Shown here piece by piece: positions 25,304 to 33,640 of a stretch of DNA of 41,710 nt. The notes below the pieces were generated by a model, which was given only the letters and a program-made list of their open reading frames with translations, ran no database searches and was not told the origin of the DNA. Position 1 is the first letter of the stretch; each line of letters starts with the position of its first letter. The stretch comes from a virus, in IMG/VR virus record IMGVR_UViG_3300009512_000024, positions 1-41,710 of that record; one strand, given 5' to 3'. The position numbers and the translations under genes were made by a program.

Positions 25304-25666
25304 TTAAAATAGAGCTCCTAATACTCGTTGTTCATTTACTGATATATCAACTAAGCAACCATCTCTTTCTAGAGTTGAAAAGAAAGTTACTTTTACATCA
25401 ACATCAAATCCAGAAAAATCAGGCAAACAATATGCTGAAATTTGTGAAGTAATTTTATTCTCTATTGTATTTTCATTTAACACTAATGAAAATATTAATT
25501 CATCTAAATTAGCACCTATATCAGGTGCTCCTAATACATCTCCCTTCCTGGTGAATAGGCAATTTTCTATTTTTATAATTAGCTGAGATAAAGAATCGCT
25601 AACCTCAATAGTATCTTCACTAAAGTTAGGTGCTTCTATATCACGACTATAAATATCTCTTATCAT
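25304..25666 (-). CDS. 25: Baseplate wedge protein gp25-like (GPW/gp25 family)
   Basis: The 120-residue protein has the length and layout of the GPW/gp25 family (T4 gp25 is 132 aa). DSLSQLIIKIENCLFTRKGD is the typical helix ending in a turn, followed by VLGAPDIGANLDELIFS, matching the conserved glycine-containing turn and helix. The C-terminal strands DVDVKVTFFS and DISVNEQRVLGALF complete the fold. gp25 clips the wedge core (gp6 and gp53) to the sheath. The lysozyme label often attached to this family is historical; no catalytic site is seen. A late-promoter-like motif lies 16 bases upstream, so it may head the gp25-gp6-gp7 unit. Confidence 0.85.
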   Translation of the reverse strand: MIRDIYSRDIEAPNFSEDTIEVSDSLSQLIIKIENCLFTRKGDVLGAPDIGANLDELIFSLVLNENTIENKITSQISAYCLPDFSGFDVDVKVTFFSTLERDGCLVDISVNEQRVLGALF

Positions 25667-25682
25667 TATAGAATACTAATTT

Positions 25683-25695
25683 TTTATTATATATT
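25683..25695 (-). promoter_or_regulatory. Late-promoter-like motif before the gp25-like gene
   Basis: An exact minus-strand AATATATAATAAA lies 16 bases upstream of the ATG at 25666 in the 60-base gap after the neck-like gene. It is well placed to drive the wedge genes gp25, gp6 and gp7. Confidence 0.55.
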
Positions 25696-25726
25696 CTCTT
25701 TTTGTTTAATAGCTTTCAGATTATAA

Positions 25727-26590
25727 TTATCCTGTAAAAAAGTAATCAACACCCTCATCATTTTTAATTTCTTCAACTACTCTATCAACTTCATCTCGGC
25801 CTTCACTTGAAATTAAATCATAATTAATAGTAATATTACCTGGAAGATTAAATGAAAAGGTTCCTAATATTCTGGCTAATTGAATTTTAGCTATTCCTAT
25901 AACATATCTTTGGAAAGCTTCATCCTCAAATAATGCACAATCAGGAATTGTTGAAAATATTTCAAATATAGTAGCTCTATTTGGTAGTTCACCTTGAAAT
26001 CTAAACTTCTTTGTTAATCTATTATAAGTATATGATATTTGTGGTAAAAGAACTTGTCTTGCATTATCCATAAATAATGAATTTACTACATAGTACATTA
26101 AATTTTCACTACCAAGACCTGCACCATAAACATCATTATAAATAAACTTATCTATTGAAAAATCAACATCATCAGCATTAAAGCTCATACTACCAAAACC
26201 ACCATCTTCACCACTAAATCCACCAATTTCAAATACAGCATTAACTGAATATACTCTTGACGGCATTTGAACAACACCTCTAGGATTAGCAATATTAGCT
26301 TTATTGGTTATTGTTTCTTTATCTGTACCACTGCCATAAGGAACTCCTTGTTTAAAGTCAGCTTTAGTTACAGCTCCAGCCGGTAAAGCAATATACATCT
26401 GCTCTACACTATCTTCATAAATTTTATAAAAATATTGTTTTGCTCTTTGTATAATATTGTTTAATTCTTTCTTAGGAACCGTGAATGGTATCTGGCAAGC
26501 AATAGTAAGATCATCATTAATTAATTTTATTAATGCATCTAAACATTCGGCTTCTGCCGGATCATTACAATATGTATTTGTATTAGCCAT
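25727..26590 (-). CDS. Neck protein, gp13-like candidate
   Basis: The 287-residue protein starts with a helical segment (KKELNNIIQRAKQYFYKIYE), followed by a beta region and then a second half with QISYTYNRLTKKFRFQGELP. The most telling part is the C-terminal helix pair: RYVIGIAKIQLARILGTFSF, then NLPGNITINYDLISSEGRDE. Neck proteins annotated gp13 in T4-like cyanophages carry a similar run of tyrosine/arginine strand, amphipathic helix, LPGG/LPGN turn and acidic helix (family memory, not a search). gp13 connects the head to the tail tube. It ends 60 bases before the gp25-like gene and starts 6 bases past the amidoligase stop. A general virion-connector role is likely; the exact gp number is less sure. 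Confidence 0.55.
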   Translation of the reverse strand: MANTNTYCNDPAEAECLDALIKLINDDLTIACQIPFTVPKKELNNIIQRAKQYFYKIYEDSVEQMYIALPAGAVTKADFKQGVPYGSGTDKETITNKANIANPRGVVQMPSRVYSVNAVFEIGGFSGEDGGFGSMSFNADDVDFSIDKFIYNDVYGAGLGSENLMYYVVNSLFMDNARQVLLPQISYTYNRLTKKFRFQGELPNRATIFEIFSTIPDCALFEDEAFQRYVIGIAKIQLARILGTFSFNLPGNITINYDLISSEGRDEVDRVVEEIKNDEGVDYFFTG

Positions 26591-26596
26591 GCTATT

Positions 26597-27889
26597 TTAT
26601 ATTTTTTCTATTTCAATAATTTCAGTATTCTCAAATTTTGCTAATTCAGTAGCCCTACCTTTTCTAAATATACCACCTTCCATATCTCCACTAAAAACCC
26701 CTCTCATACCAAAAACATATGAATCTTTACAACTTACATTTTTACTTACATAAGAATCTTCTATTTTAGAATCGACAACATCAGTTGAGCCAAACAGATT
26801 ACATTCAGTCATTGATGAATTAATTAACTCTGTGCTAAATATATCACAATTTAAAATATTACCTTGTATTTTAGAATCAACAATATCAATACCTTTTATT
26901 TCAAAGCATTTCATTAACTCTGCACCTTTAAGTTGCATTCTACCAGTATCTGCATCGTAATTAACCAAGCCTTCTTTTAATCCAGCTTTAGTTAATAATT
27001 CAAATAACTGTTGTCTCATTTTAGGGTAATACGTTTCAATTATTTGGTCATACGTTTTTAAATCAACCATTAATCTAATTTTAGGAAATTTTCTTTTGAA
27101 TGCTTGATAAGTTTTATATGACTCTACAATACCTTTGTGTTGTTCTAAGATAACATCTAGTTTTTTAAGATCATCTTTACTGTAAACTGGATTAGCCAAA
27201 CTCTCATATAAAGATACAACAAAATGTTCTGTCATATTCATTATGGTATTATATTTCTTTTCATAGTCCTTACCACCTAAATATCTAAATTCAATATAAT
27301 TCTTAGGTATTTTAGAAAAGTTTACGCCATAATATTTTTCTGACACAAACATGTAATTCTTCCATGAAATTCTTTCAGGAGAAGGTTGTGTCATTCCACT
27401 TAATGGTACAATAAATTTTATAGATTTAGCATAAACAGAATCTCTTCTGTCTGGGAACGCTTCATAGACAGCATTTTCATTGAAGTTAAGAACAAACTTA
27501 CCAATATCTAAAGATGATACATTAGTAGGAGATCCTAATTTTTTTCCATCAAAGGCTACATTAATATGTATAGAACATCTGTCATTGGTAGATCCATTTT
27601 CTCTAATCCATTTTAGAGTCTTTGCAATAATAAGTTTAGATTCAACAAAAGGCATTGGTCCTGTTACTAATTCAATCATCCCAGATCCACCAGAATTATC
27701 TGGTTCTAATTTGAAAATTTCATCGCTAGGTACAAATTCACTGTGCGCCTTTTCCTCGACTCTTATTTGCTTATTTAGAGCTTGAGATAGGTCTCTCTTA
27801 ACTTCATCCATTCCTTCATTGGCAAAGAATTCAAATTCTAATCCAATCTTGGATGCATATATTGCATTTAGCTGTTCGTTAGTATACAT
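26597..27889 (-). CDS. Amidoligase-like enzyme (glutamine-synthetase fold) with C-terminal beta-helix
   Basis: The 430-residue protein shows the motif series of the Amidoligase_2 type, a glutamine-synthetase-like fold. KIGLEFEFF carries E18 and E20; GGSGMIELVTGPMPF carries E73 before the TGP turn; DRCSIHINVAF carries H108 and N110; KNYIEFRYLGGKDYEKK carries E200 and R202. Relatives are predicted to form amide or peptide bonds using ATP, binding Mg through the acidic residues. Residues 220-310 are mainly helical. Residues about 327-412 have short periodic hydrophobic and Cys/Ser/Asp repeats (GNILNCDIFSTELINSSMTE, then NLFGSTDVVDSKIEDSYV), a pentapeptide-like right-handed beta-helix. Substrate is unknown: a virion protein, a host protein or a cell-wall peptide are options. 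It lies between the S1-like and neck-like genes. Its start is one of the few with an SD-like AGGAA. Confidence 0.7.
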   Translation of the reverse strand: MYTNEQLNAIYASKIGLEFEFFANEGMDEVKRDLSQALNKQIRVEEKAHSEFVPSDEIFKLEPDNSGGSGMIELVTGPMPFVESKLIIAKTLKWIRENGSTNDRCSIHINVAFDGKKLGSPTNVSSLDIGKFVLNFNENAVYEAFPDRRDSVYAKSIKFIVPLSGMTQPSPERISWKNYMFVSEKYYGVNFSKIPKNYIEFRYLGGKDYEKKYNTIMNMTEHFVVSLYESLANPVYSKDDLKKLDVILEQHKGIVESYKTYQAFKRKFPKIRLMVDLKTYDQIIETYYPKMRQQLFELLTKAGLKEGLVNYDADTGRMQLKGAELMKCFEIKGIDIVDSKIQGNILNCDIFSTELINSSMTECNLFGSTDVVDSKIEDSYVSKNVSCKDSYVFGMRGVFSGDMEGGIFRKGRATELAKFENTEIIEIEKI

Positions 27890-27900
27890 GTAGTTCCTGA

Positions 27901-27914
27901 TTTGTTTATATATT
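27901..27914 (-). promoter_or_regulatory. Late-promoter-like motif before the amidoligase gene
   Basis: Minus-strand AATATATAAACAAA lies 11 bases upstream of the ATG at 27889, inside the gap after the S1-like gene. It is identical to the motif before the 118-aa gene. Confidence 0.5.
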
Positions 27915-27930
27915 CAAACCAGGATTGGTG

Positions 27931-29070
27931 TTATACTATGTTCATAGTAATCTTACGATCACTTACATTAACACTCCCGATTTTAATATCAATAACATCG
28001 CCTTTTGTTAGGTTTGCTGCTTTTAGTTTAGATTTATGAATTAAACCACTTATTCCTTTTTCTAATTCAACAAATGCACCATAAGAAGTTATTTTAGTAA
28101 CTGTTCCTTTTGTGATCATCATAGGTTTATATTTTTCATCAACACCATCCCATATATCAATCTTAGGACCTAACTGACTTAATATAATCTTTTTCTCTGA
28201 AATAATTTCTTTAGCCCAGAATGTTATTTCATCACCAGGATTTATTGCTTTATTATCTAATGCTCTTTGTGTAGCTTCATCTAATTCAACTCTAGGTATT
28301 AAACCAGTTAAACAATCATCAAATTGAGCAAACACACCAAATTTAGTAGACCCAGTTACAAAACCAGTTCTAACTTCTTTTATATTTTCTTCTAATTCAA
28401 AAATTCTAGTTGGAATCATTGTTCTTAAATATTCTCTATGGGATACTACAATTGTATCTTTTTCATTTGAGAATGTAATTGGCATTACAACGATCTCTTT
28501 ACCTACTAATGAATTAAAATCATGTAATTTATTTAAACCACCTAAAGAACCTGGCATAAAACATTTAATTCCTGCAACATCTACCCAATAACCACCATGA
28601 ATTAATTCTTTAACTAAACCAGTAAAACCAACCTCCTTATTTCCAATAGCATCTTTTATTTCTTGTAATTTAACCTCCATTATTGCATCACTAATTGAAG
28701 CAATAACATCTCCAGTGTTTGAAGTTTTAATTTTAACATCAATTTCTATACCAACTTGTAATTGCTCAACAATATAATCTGGTTCTTTTAATAAAGAACA
28801 AAATGCTGTATGTTTAGATTGTGTATCAATAAGTGCTCTTGTCCTATCAGCAGAAATAAAAGTAATTTCACCTCTAGTTGTATATGATATTCTATCTTCT
28901 GTTAATTGAGTTTTTTGTAAAATAGGATCTGTAAGATTATACATTCCTAAAACATCAGCTGCATAGTGTTCATTACACATTAGCTTTGTTCCGTGTGGAA
29001 CTTGTACCTTTACTGTCTTAGTGTCAAATGGATCATCACTTAATTGGATTGTGATTTCTTGTTCGGTCAT
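27931..29070 (-). CDS. S1-like RNA-binding protein with four S1 domains
   Basis: The 379-residue protein carries four OB-fold S1 repeats at about residues 63-128, 146-212, 233-301 and 318-379. The third and fourth are the clearest: TGFVTGSTKFGVFAQFDDC leading to LTGLIPRVEL, and KGTVTKITSYGAFVELEKGI leading to SGLIHKSKL, both matching the canonical G-x-V-x-x-I-x-x-[FY]-G-x-F-V pattern. The second has a shortened loop (FTGLVKELIHGGYWVDVAGI). Bacterial S1 has up to six repeats and helps bring mRNA to the 30S subunit; Bacteroidota rely little on Shine-Dalgarno pairing. A phage copy could favour phage messages, act in RNA protection or support replication. The N-terminal 60 residues lack a clear S1 fold. 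The gene has its own promoter-like motif and is flanked by structural genes. Confidence 0.82.
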   Translation of the reverse strand: MTEQEITIQLSDDPFDTKTVKVQVPHGTKLMCNEHYAADVLGMYNLTDPILQKTQLTEDRISYTTRGEITFISADRTRALIDTQSKHTAFCSLLKEPDYIVEQLQVGIEIDVKIKTSNTGDVIASISDAIMEVKLQEIKDAIGNKEVGFTGLVKELIHGGYWVDVAGIKCFMPGSLGGLNKLHDFNSLVGKEIVVMPITFSNEKDTIVVSHREYLRTMIPTRIFELEENIKEVRTGFVTGSTKFGVFAQFDDCLTGLIPRVELDEATQRALDNKAINPGDEITFWAKEIISEKKIILSQLGPKIDIWDGVDEKYKPMMITKGTVTKITSYGAFVELEKGISGLIHKSKLKAANLTKGDVIDIKIGSVNVSDRKITMNIV

Positions 29071-29095
29071 TTTTATTTTTTTAAAAGGTTAATTA

Positions 29096-29110
29096 TTTGT
29101 ATTATATATT
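29096..29110 (-). promoter_or_regulatory. Late-promoter-like motif before the S1-like gene
   Basis: Minus-strand AATATATAATACAAA lies 25 bases upstream of the ATG at 29070, in a 108-base gap after the 199-aa gene. The rest of the gap holds no ORF. A small inverted repeat (CAAC/GTTG, near 29143-29154) is too weak to call a terminator. Confidence 0.45.
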
Positions 29111-29178
29111 AGCTATGTGTATAAAGTATTTATTATTGTACTCAACACAAGTTGTTTTGTTTCATTATTTAATAAACT

Positions 29179-29778
29179 TTATGATAAACCTACCCATGGA
29201 AAAACATAAGGTAAAGGTGGTACACTTCCTGTGACACCTGTCCAAGTACCGCTCACTGTTGTTAAATGTTTTTTAAATGCGTCATTTAATGCATTGCATA
29301 AATCGTTTGTATTATTTAATTTAAATGCATTACCAATATCAGCTTGTAGTGGCATTATACTCCCACCATTTAGAATAGGATTTAAGGTAGGAACTACGCC
29401 AGGTGGTGGTGGTGGTAATGGTGACATTTGGCCACCGGTCCAATAATCAACTATAGACTGGGCTGCATCTTTCCATACATAATCAGGTATTTCTTGATTC
29501 CATTCTCTAGGAGCAGAAAAAGGTTCCCACGTTACATTATCAGTAGACCATTTCTCAAGTTCTGTAAATGATGATTCAAAACCTATTTGTATGCCAGCAG
29601 CAGTACCTACTGTAATTGGTGGTGTTCCTCCGTATGAAGTTTGAACAGCAATAGCAGCAGCTACATAATTTATTCCAATTTGTGTAGCAAATGGTACGTA
29701 AGAATATGGCTCTGCACCAGTGCTACTGAGTAACCATGCCTTTAATACGCCAATAATAGGTAAAGGAATCCAAGGCAT
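29179..29778 (-). CDS. Spike-adjacent virion protein (199 aa), unknown
   Basis: A 199-residue protein joined to the gp5-like gene by a TAATG overlap, so the two are probably translated together. It starts MPWIPLPIIGVLKAWLLSST, then has a weakly hydrophobic Ala/Gly-rich segment (INYVAAAIAVQ) and a proline run (SPLPPPPPGVVP at about residues 118-129) that likely forms a rigid linker. A polar helix (LNNTNDLCNALNDAFKKHL) and an aromatic end (YVFPWVGLS) follow. I do not recognise the family. Coupling to the spike gene suggests a hub, spike-associated or chaperone-like part. The hydrophobic N-terminus might instead indicate a membrane-contacting factor. Confidence 0.5.
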   Translation of the reverse strand: MPWIPLPIIGVLKAWLLSSTGAEPYSYVPFATQIGINYVAAAIAVQTSYGGTPPITVGTAAGIQIGFESSFTELEKWSTDNVTWEPFSAPREWNQEIPDYVWKDAAQSIVDYWTGGQMSPLPPPPPGVVPTLNPILNGGSIMPLQADIGNAFKLNNTNDLCNALNDAFKKHLTTVSGTWTGVTGSVPPLPYVFPWVGLS

Positions 29779-30689
29779 TAGTCAGTAGTATTTTTTGTGC
29801 TTAAGTATGTACTATTTTTAAATGGTGGTAATGGAGTTCCAGTCACACCGCCTGGCGCAGGATGAACATGAGAGTCAAATAAACTTTTGAATGTATCACC
29901 TTTAACTACAGATTCAGCAGCTGCTTCACCTAATTTAATTCTTGGTGAATTAACATGAGTTTCTCCTGTTGCGTTTATCTTAGCATCAATACAATTAATT
30001 ATAGTATTAGCATCTGCATTAATAACAGTATCAGCTCCACTATTAATTGTAAATTGAGCAGAATGAGTAAATGATATATTTCCATCATTAAGCATTACAA
30101 TAGTATCACCATTTGGATTTATTATTTCTATTGAATTATCTGGCTTTATGTTTACTGTAGTTGGTCCTACTGCCGTGGCATAGTCCATCATTATTCCTTT
30201 TTCCTCAGTAAAGAAAACCTTAACATGTTCTCCTTCTCTATCATTGGTTACTTCAGTACCATTCTCTCCACCAGTTAAACCGAATGCAGTATCATAAATA
30301 AGTACATGTGAGTTTTGGTATGATGCTTCTATTTCAGCCTTTGTTTCATCTGAAGGATAAATGTTTTCGTGATAGATTGGTTGATAAAAATTTCCATTAT
30401 CAAAAGTAAGCCTAACAATAGATCCTATCTTTGGTATTTCAAATTTACCACTACCTGTAGCACTACCACCATACATTAACTGATGTGGTCTTGACCACGG
30501 TAATGAAGCAGTTGGAAGTTTATAATCGCTATTAGGATCTTCAGGATCTACGCGATCATCCATTTTTCCGTATACTCTTATCTTGCATCTTCCTTCAAAG
30601 ATATCATCAGCAGTATCTTCTACAATACCTACCCATTGAGTAGATCTTAAATCATCTGCATTAAAATTTGCTGGATTAACTTTTCCCAT
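29778..30689 (-). CDS. 5: gp5-like baseplate spike, OB-fold plus beta-helix, no lysozyme domain
   Basis: The 303-residue protein has an OB-fold at about residues 17-110 (STQWVGIVEDTADDIFEGRC, then IPKIGSIVRLTF). A beta-helical shaft covers about 175-255, with repeats such as INSGADTVINADANTIINC. The tip is SHVHPAPGGVTGTPLPP, with H274 and H276. An HxH tip that binds iron is known from P2 gpV and similar spikes, so this spike may cap itself rather than use a separate PAAR tip. T4 gp5 (575 aa) has a lysozyme between OB-fold and shaft; here only about 65 residues lie between them, with no lysozyme motif. The spike pierces the outer membrane and plugs the hub. It overlaps both neighbours by one base (TAATG). 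The family call is strong. Confidence 0.85.
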   Translation of the reverse strand: MGKVNPANFNADDLRSTQWVGIVEDTADDIFEGRCKIRVYGKMDDRVDPEDPNSDYKLPTASLPWSRPHQLMYGGSATGSGKFEIPKIGSIVRLTFDNGNFYQPIYHENIYPSDETKAEIEASYQNSHVLIYDTAFGLTGGENGTEVTNDREGEHVKVFFTEEKGIMMDYATAVGPTTVNIKPDNSIEIINPNGDTIVMLNDGNISFTHSAQFTINSGADTVINADANTIINCIDAKINATGETHVNSPRIKLGEAAAESVVKGDTFKSLFDSHVHPAPGGVTGTPLPPFKNSTYLSTKNTTD

Positions 30690-32131
30690 TATTCAAAAAT
30701 ATTTGATGAGGTTAAACCTCCGTTATCTTGCGCTGGTCCTGGTGCACCAAATGCGTTTATACTTGCTAAATCATTTGCAGATCGTGCAATCTCATCAAAA
30801 ACTTGATCAGATCCTGTTAATGTATTATTTACAGGTAAAGGATTGCCTGACACGTTATCTCCTAATTTAGTACCACCAGATGATGAAGTATTAGTTGCAG
30901 GTAAACCTGCACCTTGTATAGCAGCACCTACTGCTGCATTTAATAAACCTTGAGGGTTTGCTATTGTTCCTAATAAGCTATTTCTTAAACCAAATACATT
31001 ACCTAATGTTAGACCTTGTATTGCATTAGAAACAGTTCTTGTTGCTAAGTTAATTGCACCGGCTGCTACATTATCTAATTGATCTTTTCCGAATTGTTTT
31101 ATTTTACCTAGAAAGGCAGGGTCTGAGTTTGATTGTAATTTACTTTCATCCAATTTACTATCAAAACCAGAAAATTGAGAAACATTTTCCATAGTGCCAT
31201 AACTAAACTTTATATCAGTTGTTGCAACAGTTCCACCAACATTGGTAACACCTTCAAATACTTTACCACAAGCACCAGGAATCCATAAACATTCTGTAAA
31301 TTTAAAACCAACTTGAGAGGTATTTTCATTTACATATTTTTTTGTATCTGCTCCAGCATTACTAGGATTTAATGAACCTAGCCAATTTCTTACAGTTTTA
31401 AATTTTCTTATTTCTTGTACATAAATATAAATATCAAACCTAAGTAAATTTTTAGGAACAACCATTCTTTTATATCTTACATCATAAACTGCCATTTTAT
31501 ACAAATTAAATAATGCAGTCATTTTTAAATCAATTGCCTCTAGGCAGCCTATAGTAATACCATCACCGTCACCACTTCCTGTAAAAGGATCTTCTGCAAA
31601 CTCAAATGATTTAGTCCAAGCTTCTAATAAACCACCAATGGTTTGAAAATAATATGGCCTTTCTTTACTAACCTCTAATAGTCCTGTAATAAAAGCTCTT
31701 AAGTATTCAACTCTATTAGTTTCTCCAATCTTGTCTAAGTAACCTATAGCAGAAGGTTCTGACGGATACGATGATGTACCAGATCCAGCATCTGATGTTG
31801 CACCAACAGACTGAGAAACATTTAAATTACCATCAACGAATGAAGCTGGGCTTTGTTCAGGTGCTGGCATGCTTACAGCTCCTCTAGTAGCACCATTAAA
31901 TAATGGAGAGCTAATATCAAACATCAAAGTAAATCCTAAGTATGTAGGGTCATCTAATGCAGTAACACCATTATTACCACTACCTTCAGCTGTATTTGCG
32001 TTATTTACAAATCGCTTTGCAAATTGATAACTTGAAGGAAATGATGAGCCTCCTAAGTAAGAACCGAATGGCCCAGCTAACTGTGCGAGTGCCTGGCTTC
32101 CTACCGGGTTTGCTAAATCTATTAAAGGCAT
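30689..32131 (-). CDS. Baseplate protein with tube-like domain (480 aa), candidate gp48/gp54 type
   Basis: The 480-residue protein sits between the gp27-like hub and the gp5-like spike. After a low-complexity N-terminus, the core has YLGFTLMFDISSPLFNG, then GYLDKIGETNRVEYLRAFIT and later KNLLRFDIYIYVQEIRKFKT. Further on, TECLWIPGACGKVF and TTDIKFSYGTMENVSQF follow. Strands of this kind (DIKFSYG) resemble those ending tail-tube folds, as in the 184-aa protein. T4 places tube-fold proteins gp48 and gp54 on top of the hub, so this could be an equivalent. The last 130 residues are Gly, Ala and Asn-rich and probably flexible or membrane-tolerant (GLLNAAVGAAIQGAG). The position in the hub block is clear; the gp identity is uncertain. 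Confidence 0.5.
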   Translation of the reverse strand: MPLIDLANPVGSQALAQLAGPFGSYLGGSSFPSSYQFAKRFVNNANTAEGSGNNGVTALDDPTYLGFTLMFDISSPLFNGATRGAVSMPAPEQSPASFVDGNLNVSQSVGATSDAGSGTSSYPSEPSAIGYLDKIGETNRVEYLRAFITGLLEVSKERPYYFQTIGGLLEAWTKSFEFAEDPFTGSGDGDGITIGCLEAIDLKMTALFNLYKMAVYDVRYKRMVVPKNLLRFDIYIYVQEIRKFKTVRNWLGSLNPSNAGADTKKYVNENTSQVGFKFTECLWIPGACGKVFEGVTNVGGTVATTDIKFSYGTMENVSQFSGFDSKLDESKLQSNSDPAFLGKIKQFGKDQLDNVAAGAINLATRTVSNAIQGLTLGNVFGLRNSLLGTIANPQGLLNAAVGAAIQGAGLPATNTSSSGGTKLGDNVSGNPLPVNNTLTGSDQVFDEIARSANDLASINAFGAPGPAQDNGGLTSSNIFE

Positions 32132-32155
32132 ATTTTTATTTTGTTTTTATATTTA

Positions 32156-33637
32156 TTAAGTAGACGGAGTGAACTCTCGACGCTTTAATATTAATTTCAT
32201 TCTTATTGGACCAGGATATGTTAATAACCATTCTACACCAGCAATAACATAAAAGCCAGAAAGGTATTCATTCTTAATACCATTTTGTGACTTTGGATCA
32301 TCCTCGGCGTCAGCCGGTCTATCTTGTTGATTATTGTTATCACCAAGAGCACTATCTGATGGTTTAAGTAATGTAGTTTTTACAGTAGGTGCATATTCAA
32401 AAATTTCACAATATATTCTACTATATCTTATTAATGCAGGATTGACAGTATCTAATTCTACAACCATTCCCATTTTATTAATTTCAGTTAAATTCTGATA
32501 ATTAAGTACTGTACTATATTGAAATTCTGGGTGGACATTATCACCTTGTGTTCCTAGGTACTTATATTTAACTTGATCATTTCGTGGACCCTCAACTTCA
32601 CCATTAATTATTCGTCCTTTAGTTGCAGGAACCATACCAGGTGTATCATTAGTCAAAGGATCTACAAATTCATTTATCCATTCCTTTAGATTTAAATCCC
32701 AATATTGAGTATATTTTTTATAACCGTTTTCTTTACTTATTTCACCGCTTCTATTAACCATTTGATATTTTGAAAGATATCTAGAACTCCCTTGAAATTG
32801 TATTTTATTAGTTAATATATTTGGCATATTAGGTGATTGCCCATCAGCACCATCTGCACCGATAGTATCATCTTGATTTGTACTAAATCCTAAACTTGCT
32901 TCTATTGCACCCTCTTGGCTAAATAGTCTATTTACATCAACCATTGTTAAATAATAATAAGGATCAATATAACTAGTAAAAAAAGTTTCGTCATTTAAAT
33001 AACTGTTTGCAACAATATCCTGAATCCAACTCTCTGTTGTATCATTAGGATTTGTCCATGTCATAATATCAGCAGTCTCTTCAACATTAGAAGCATACCC
33101 CAATTGTAATCTCTCTGCTATATTTAATAAAGCATCCCAACTTGTAACCTCTTCTTCATATTCAACATTCTCTGTAAACAAACCTGGAATAAACATTCTA
33201 CCTTTTATAAGATATTCATTTGCGCTTTCATTTCCACCACCACCTACAGGTTTACAATCAATAATAGTAAAATCTATTCGTATTGGTTTAAATGTAGTTT
33301 CATCTCCTTGTGATCTAATATTAATTTGTATAAGATCACCATCTTTAGGGTAGAATCTTGCAGTAAATGTTGAATCAACATCAGCGAATTGTATACTGAT
33401 AGTTGGATAAAATTTATTATTTTTTAAACAAAAATAATTTAGTCTATCTCCTTGTACATTATATCCATTAACTCTAACTTCTGGTATTATCGATGAAAAT
33501 TTAGAAGGCTTTTCCTTCATAGTTAAACCATCAGAATTTTCAGAATCACTCTCCGCATCTGGAATTGACAGTTCATCCAATTCAATCGCAGGTTCTATTA
33601 TTGTTAATACATTTCTTTCAACTATACTATCTGACAT
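32156..33637 (-). CDS. Baseplate hub protein, gp27-like candidate
   Basis: The 493-residue protein lies between gp53-like and spike genes, where hub genes normally sit. After an acidic, disordered N-terminus (about residues 20-45), a hub-like beta region begins: KFYPTISIQFADVDSTFTA, then DGDLIQINIRSQGD and IRIDFTIIDCKPVGG. A second part has EVTSWDALLNIAERLQLGYA followed by TESWIQDIVANSYLNDETFF, the helical insert typical of hub rings (gp27, gpD, VgrG head). These rings join the six-fold tube to the three-fold spike. T4 gp27 is 391 aa, so this one is longer, mostly through extra loops with NNNQQDRPADAEDD-type disorder near the C-terminus. The role is well supported by context; direct homology needs a structure-level comparison. 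Confidence 0.55.
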   Translation of the reverse strand: MSDSIVERNVLTIIEPAIELDELSIPDAESDSENSDGLTMKEKPSKFSSIIPEVRVNGYNVQGDRLNYFCLKNNKFYPTISIQFADVDSTFTARFYPKDGDLIQINIRSQGDETTFKPIRIDFTIIDCKPVGGGGNESANEYLIKGRMFIPGLFTENVEYEEEVTSWDALLNIAERLQLGYASNVEETADIMTWTNPNDTTESWIQDIVANSYLNDETFFTSYIDPYYYLTMVDVNRLFSQEGAIEASLGFSTNQDDTIGADGADGQSPNMPNILTNKIQFQGSSRYLSKYQMVNRSGEISKENGYKKYTQYWDLNLKEWINEFVDPLTNDTPGMVPATKGRIINGEVEGPRNDQVKYKYLGTQGDNVHPEFQYSTVLNYQNLTEINKMGMVVELDTVNPALIRYSRIYCEIFEYAPTVKTTLLKPSDSALGDNNNQQDRPADAEDDPKSQNGIKNEYLSGFYVIAGVEWLLTYPGPIRMKLILKRREFTPST

Positions 33638-33640
33638 AAC

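Noticed and set aside
25304-25666. Calling the gp25-like protein a lysozyme
   Set aside because: The family label is historical. The sequence fits the structural wedge fold and shows no catalytic motif.
29143-29154. Inverted repeat CAAC/GTTG as terminator after the 199-aa gene
   Set aside because: The stem has four base pairs and no T-run follows in the direction of transcription.
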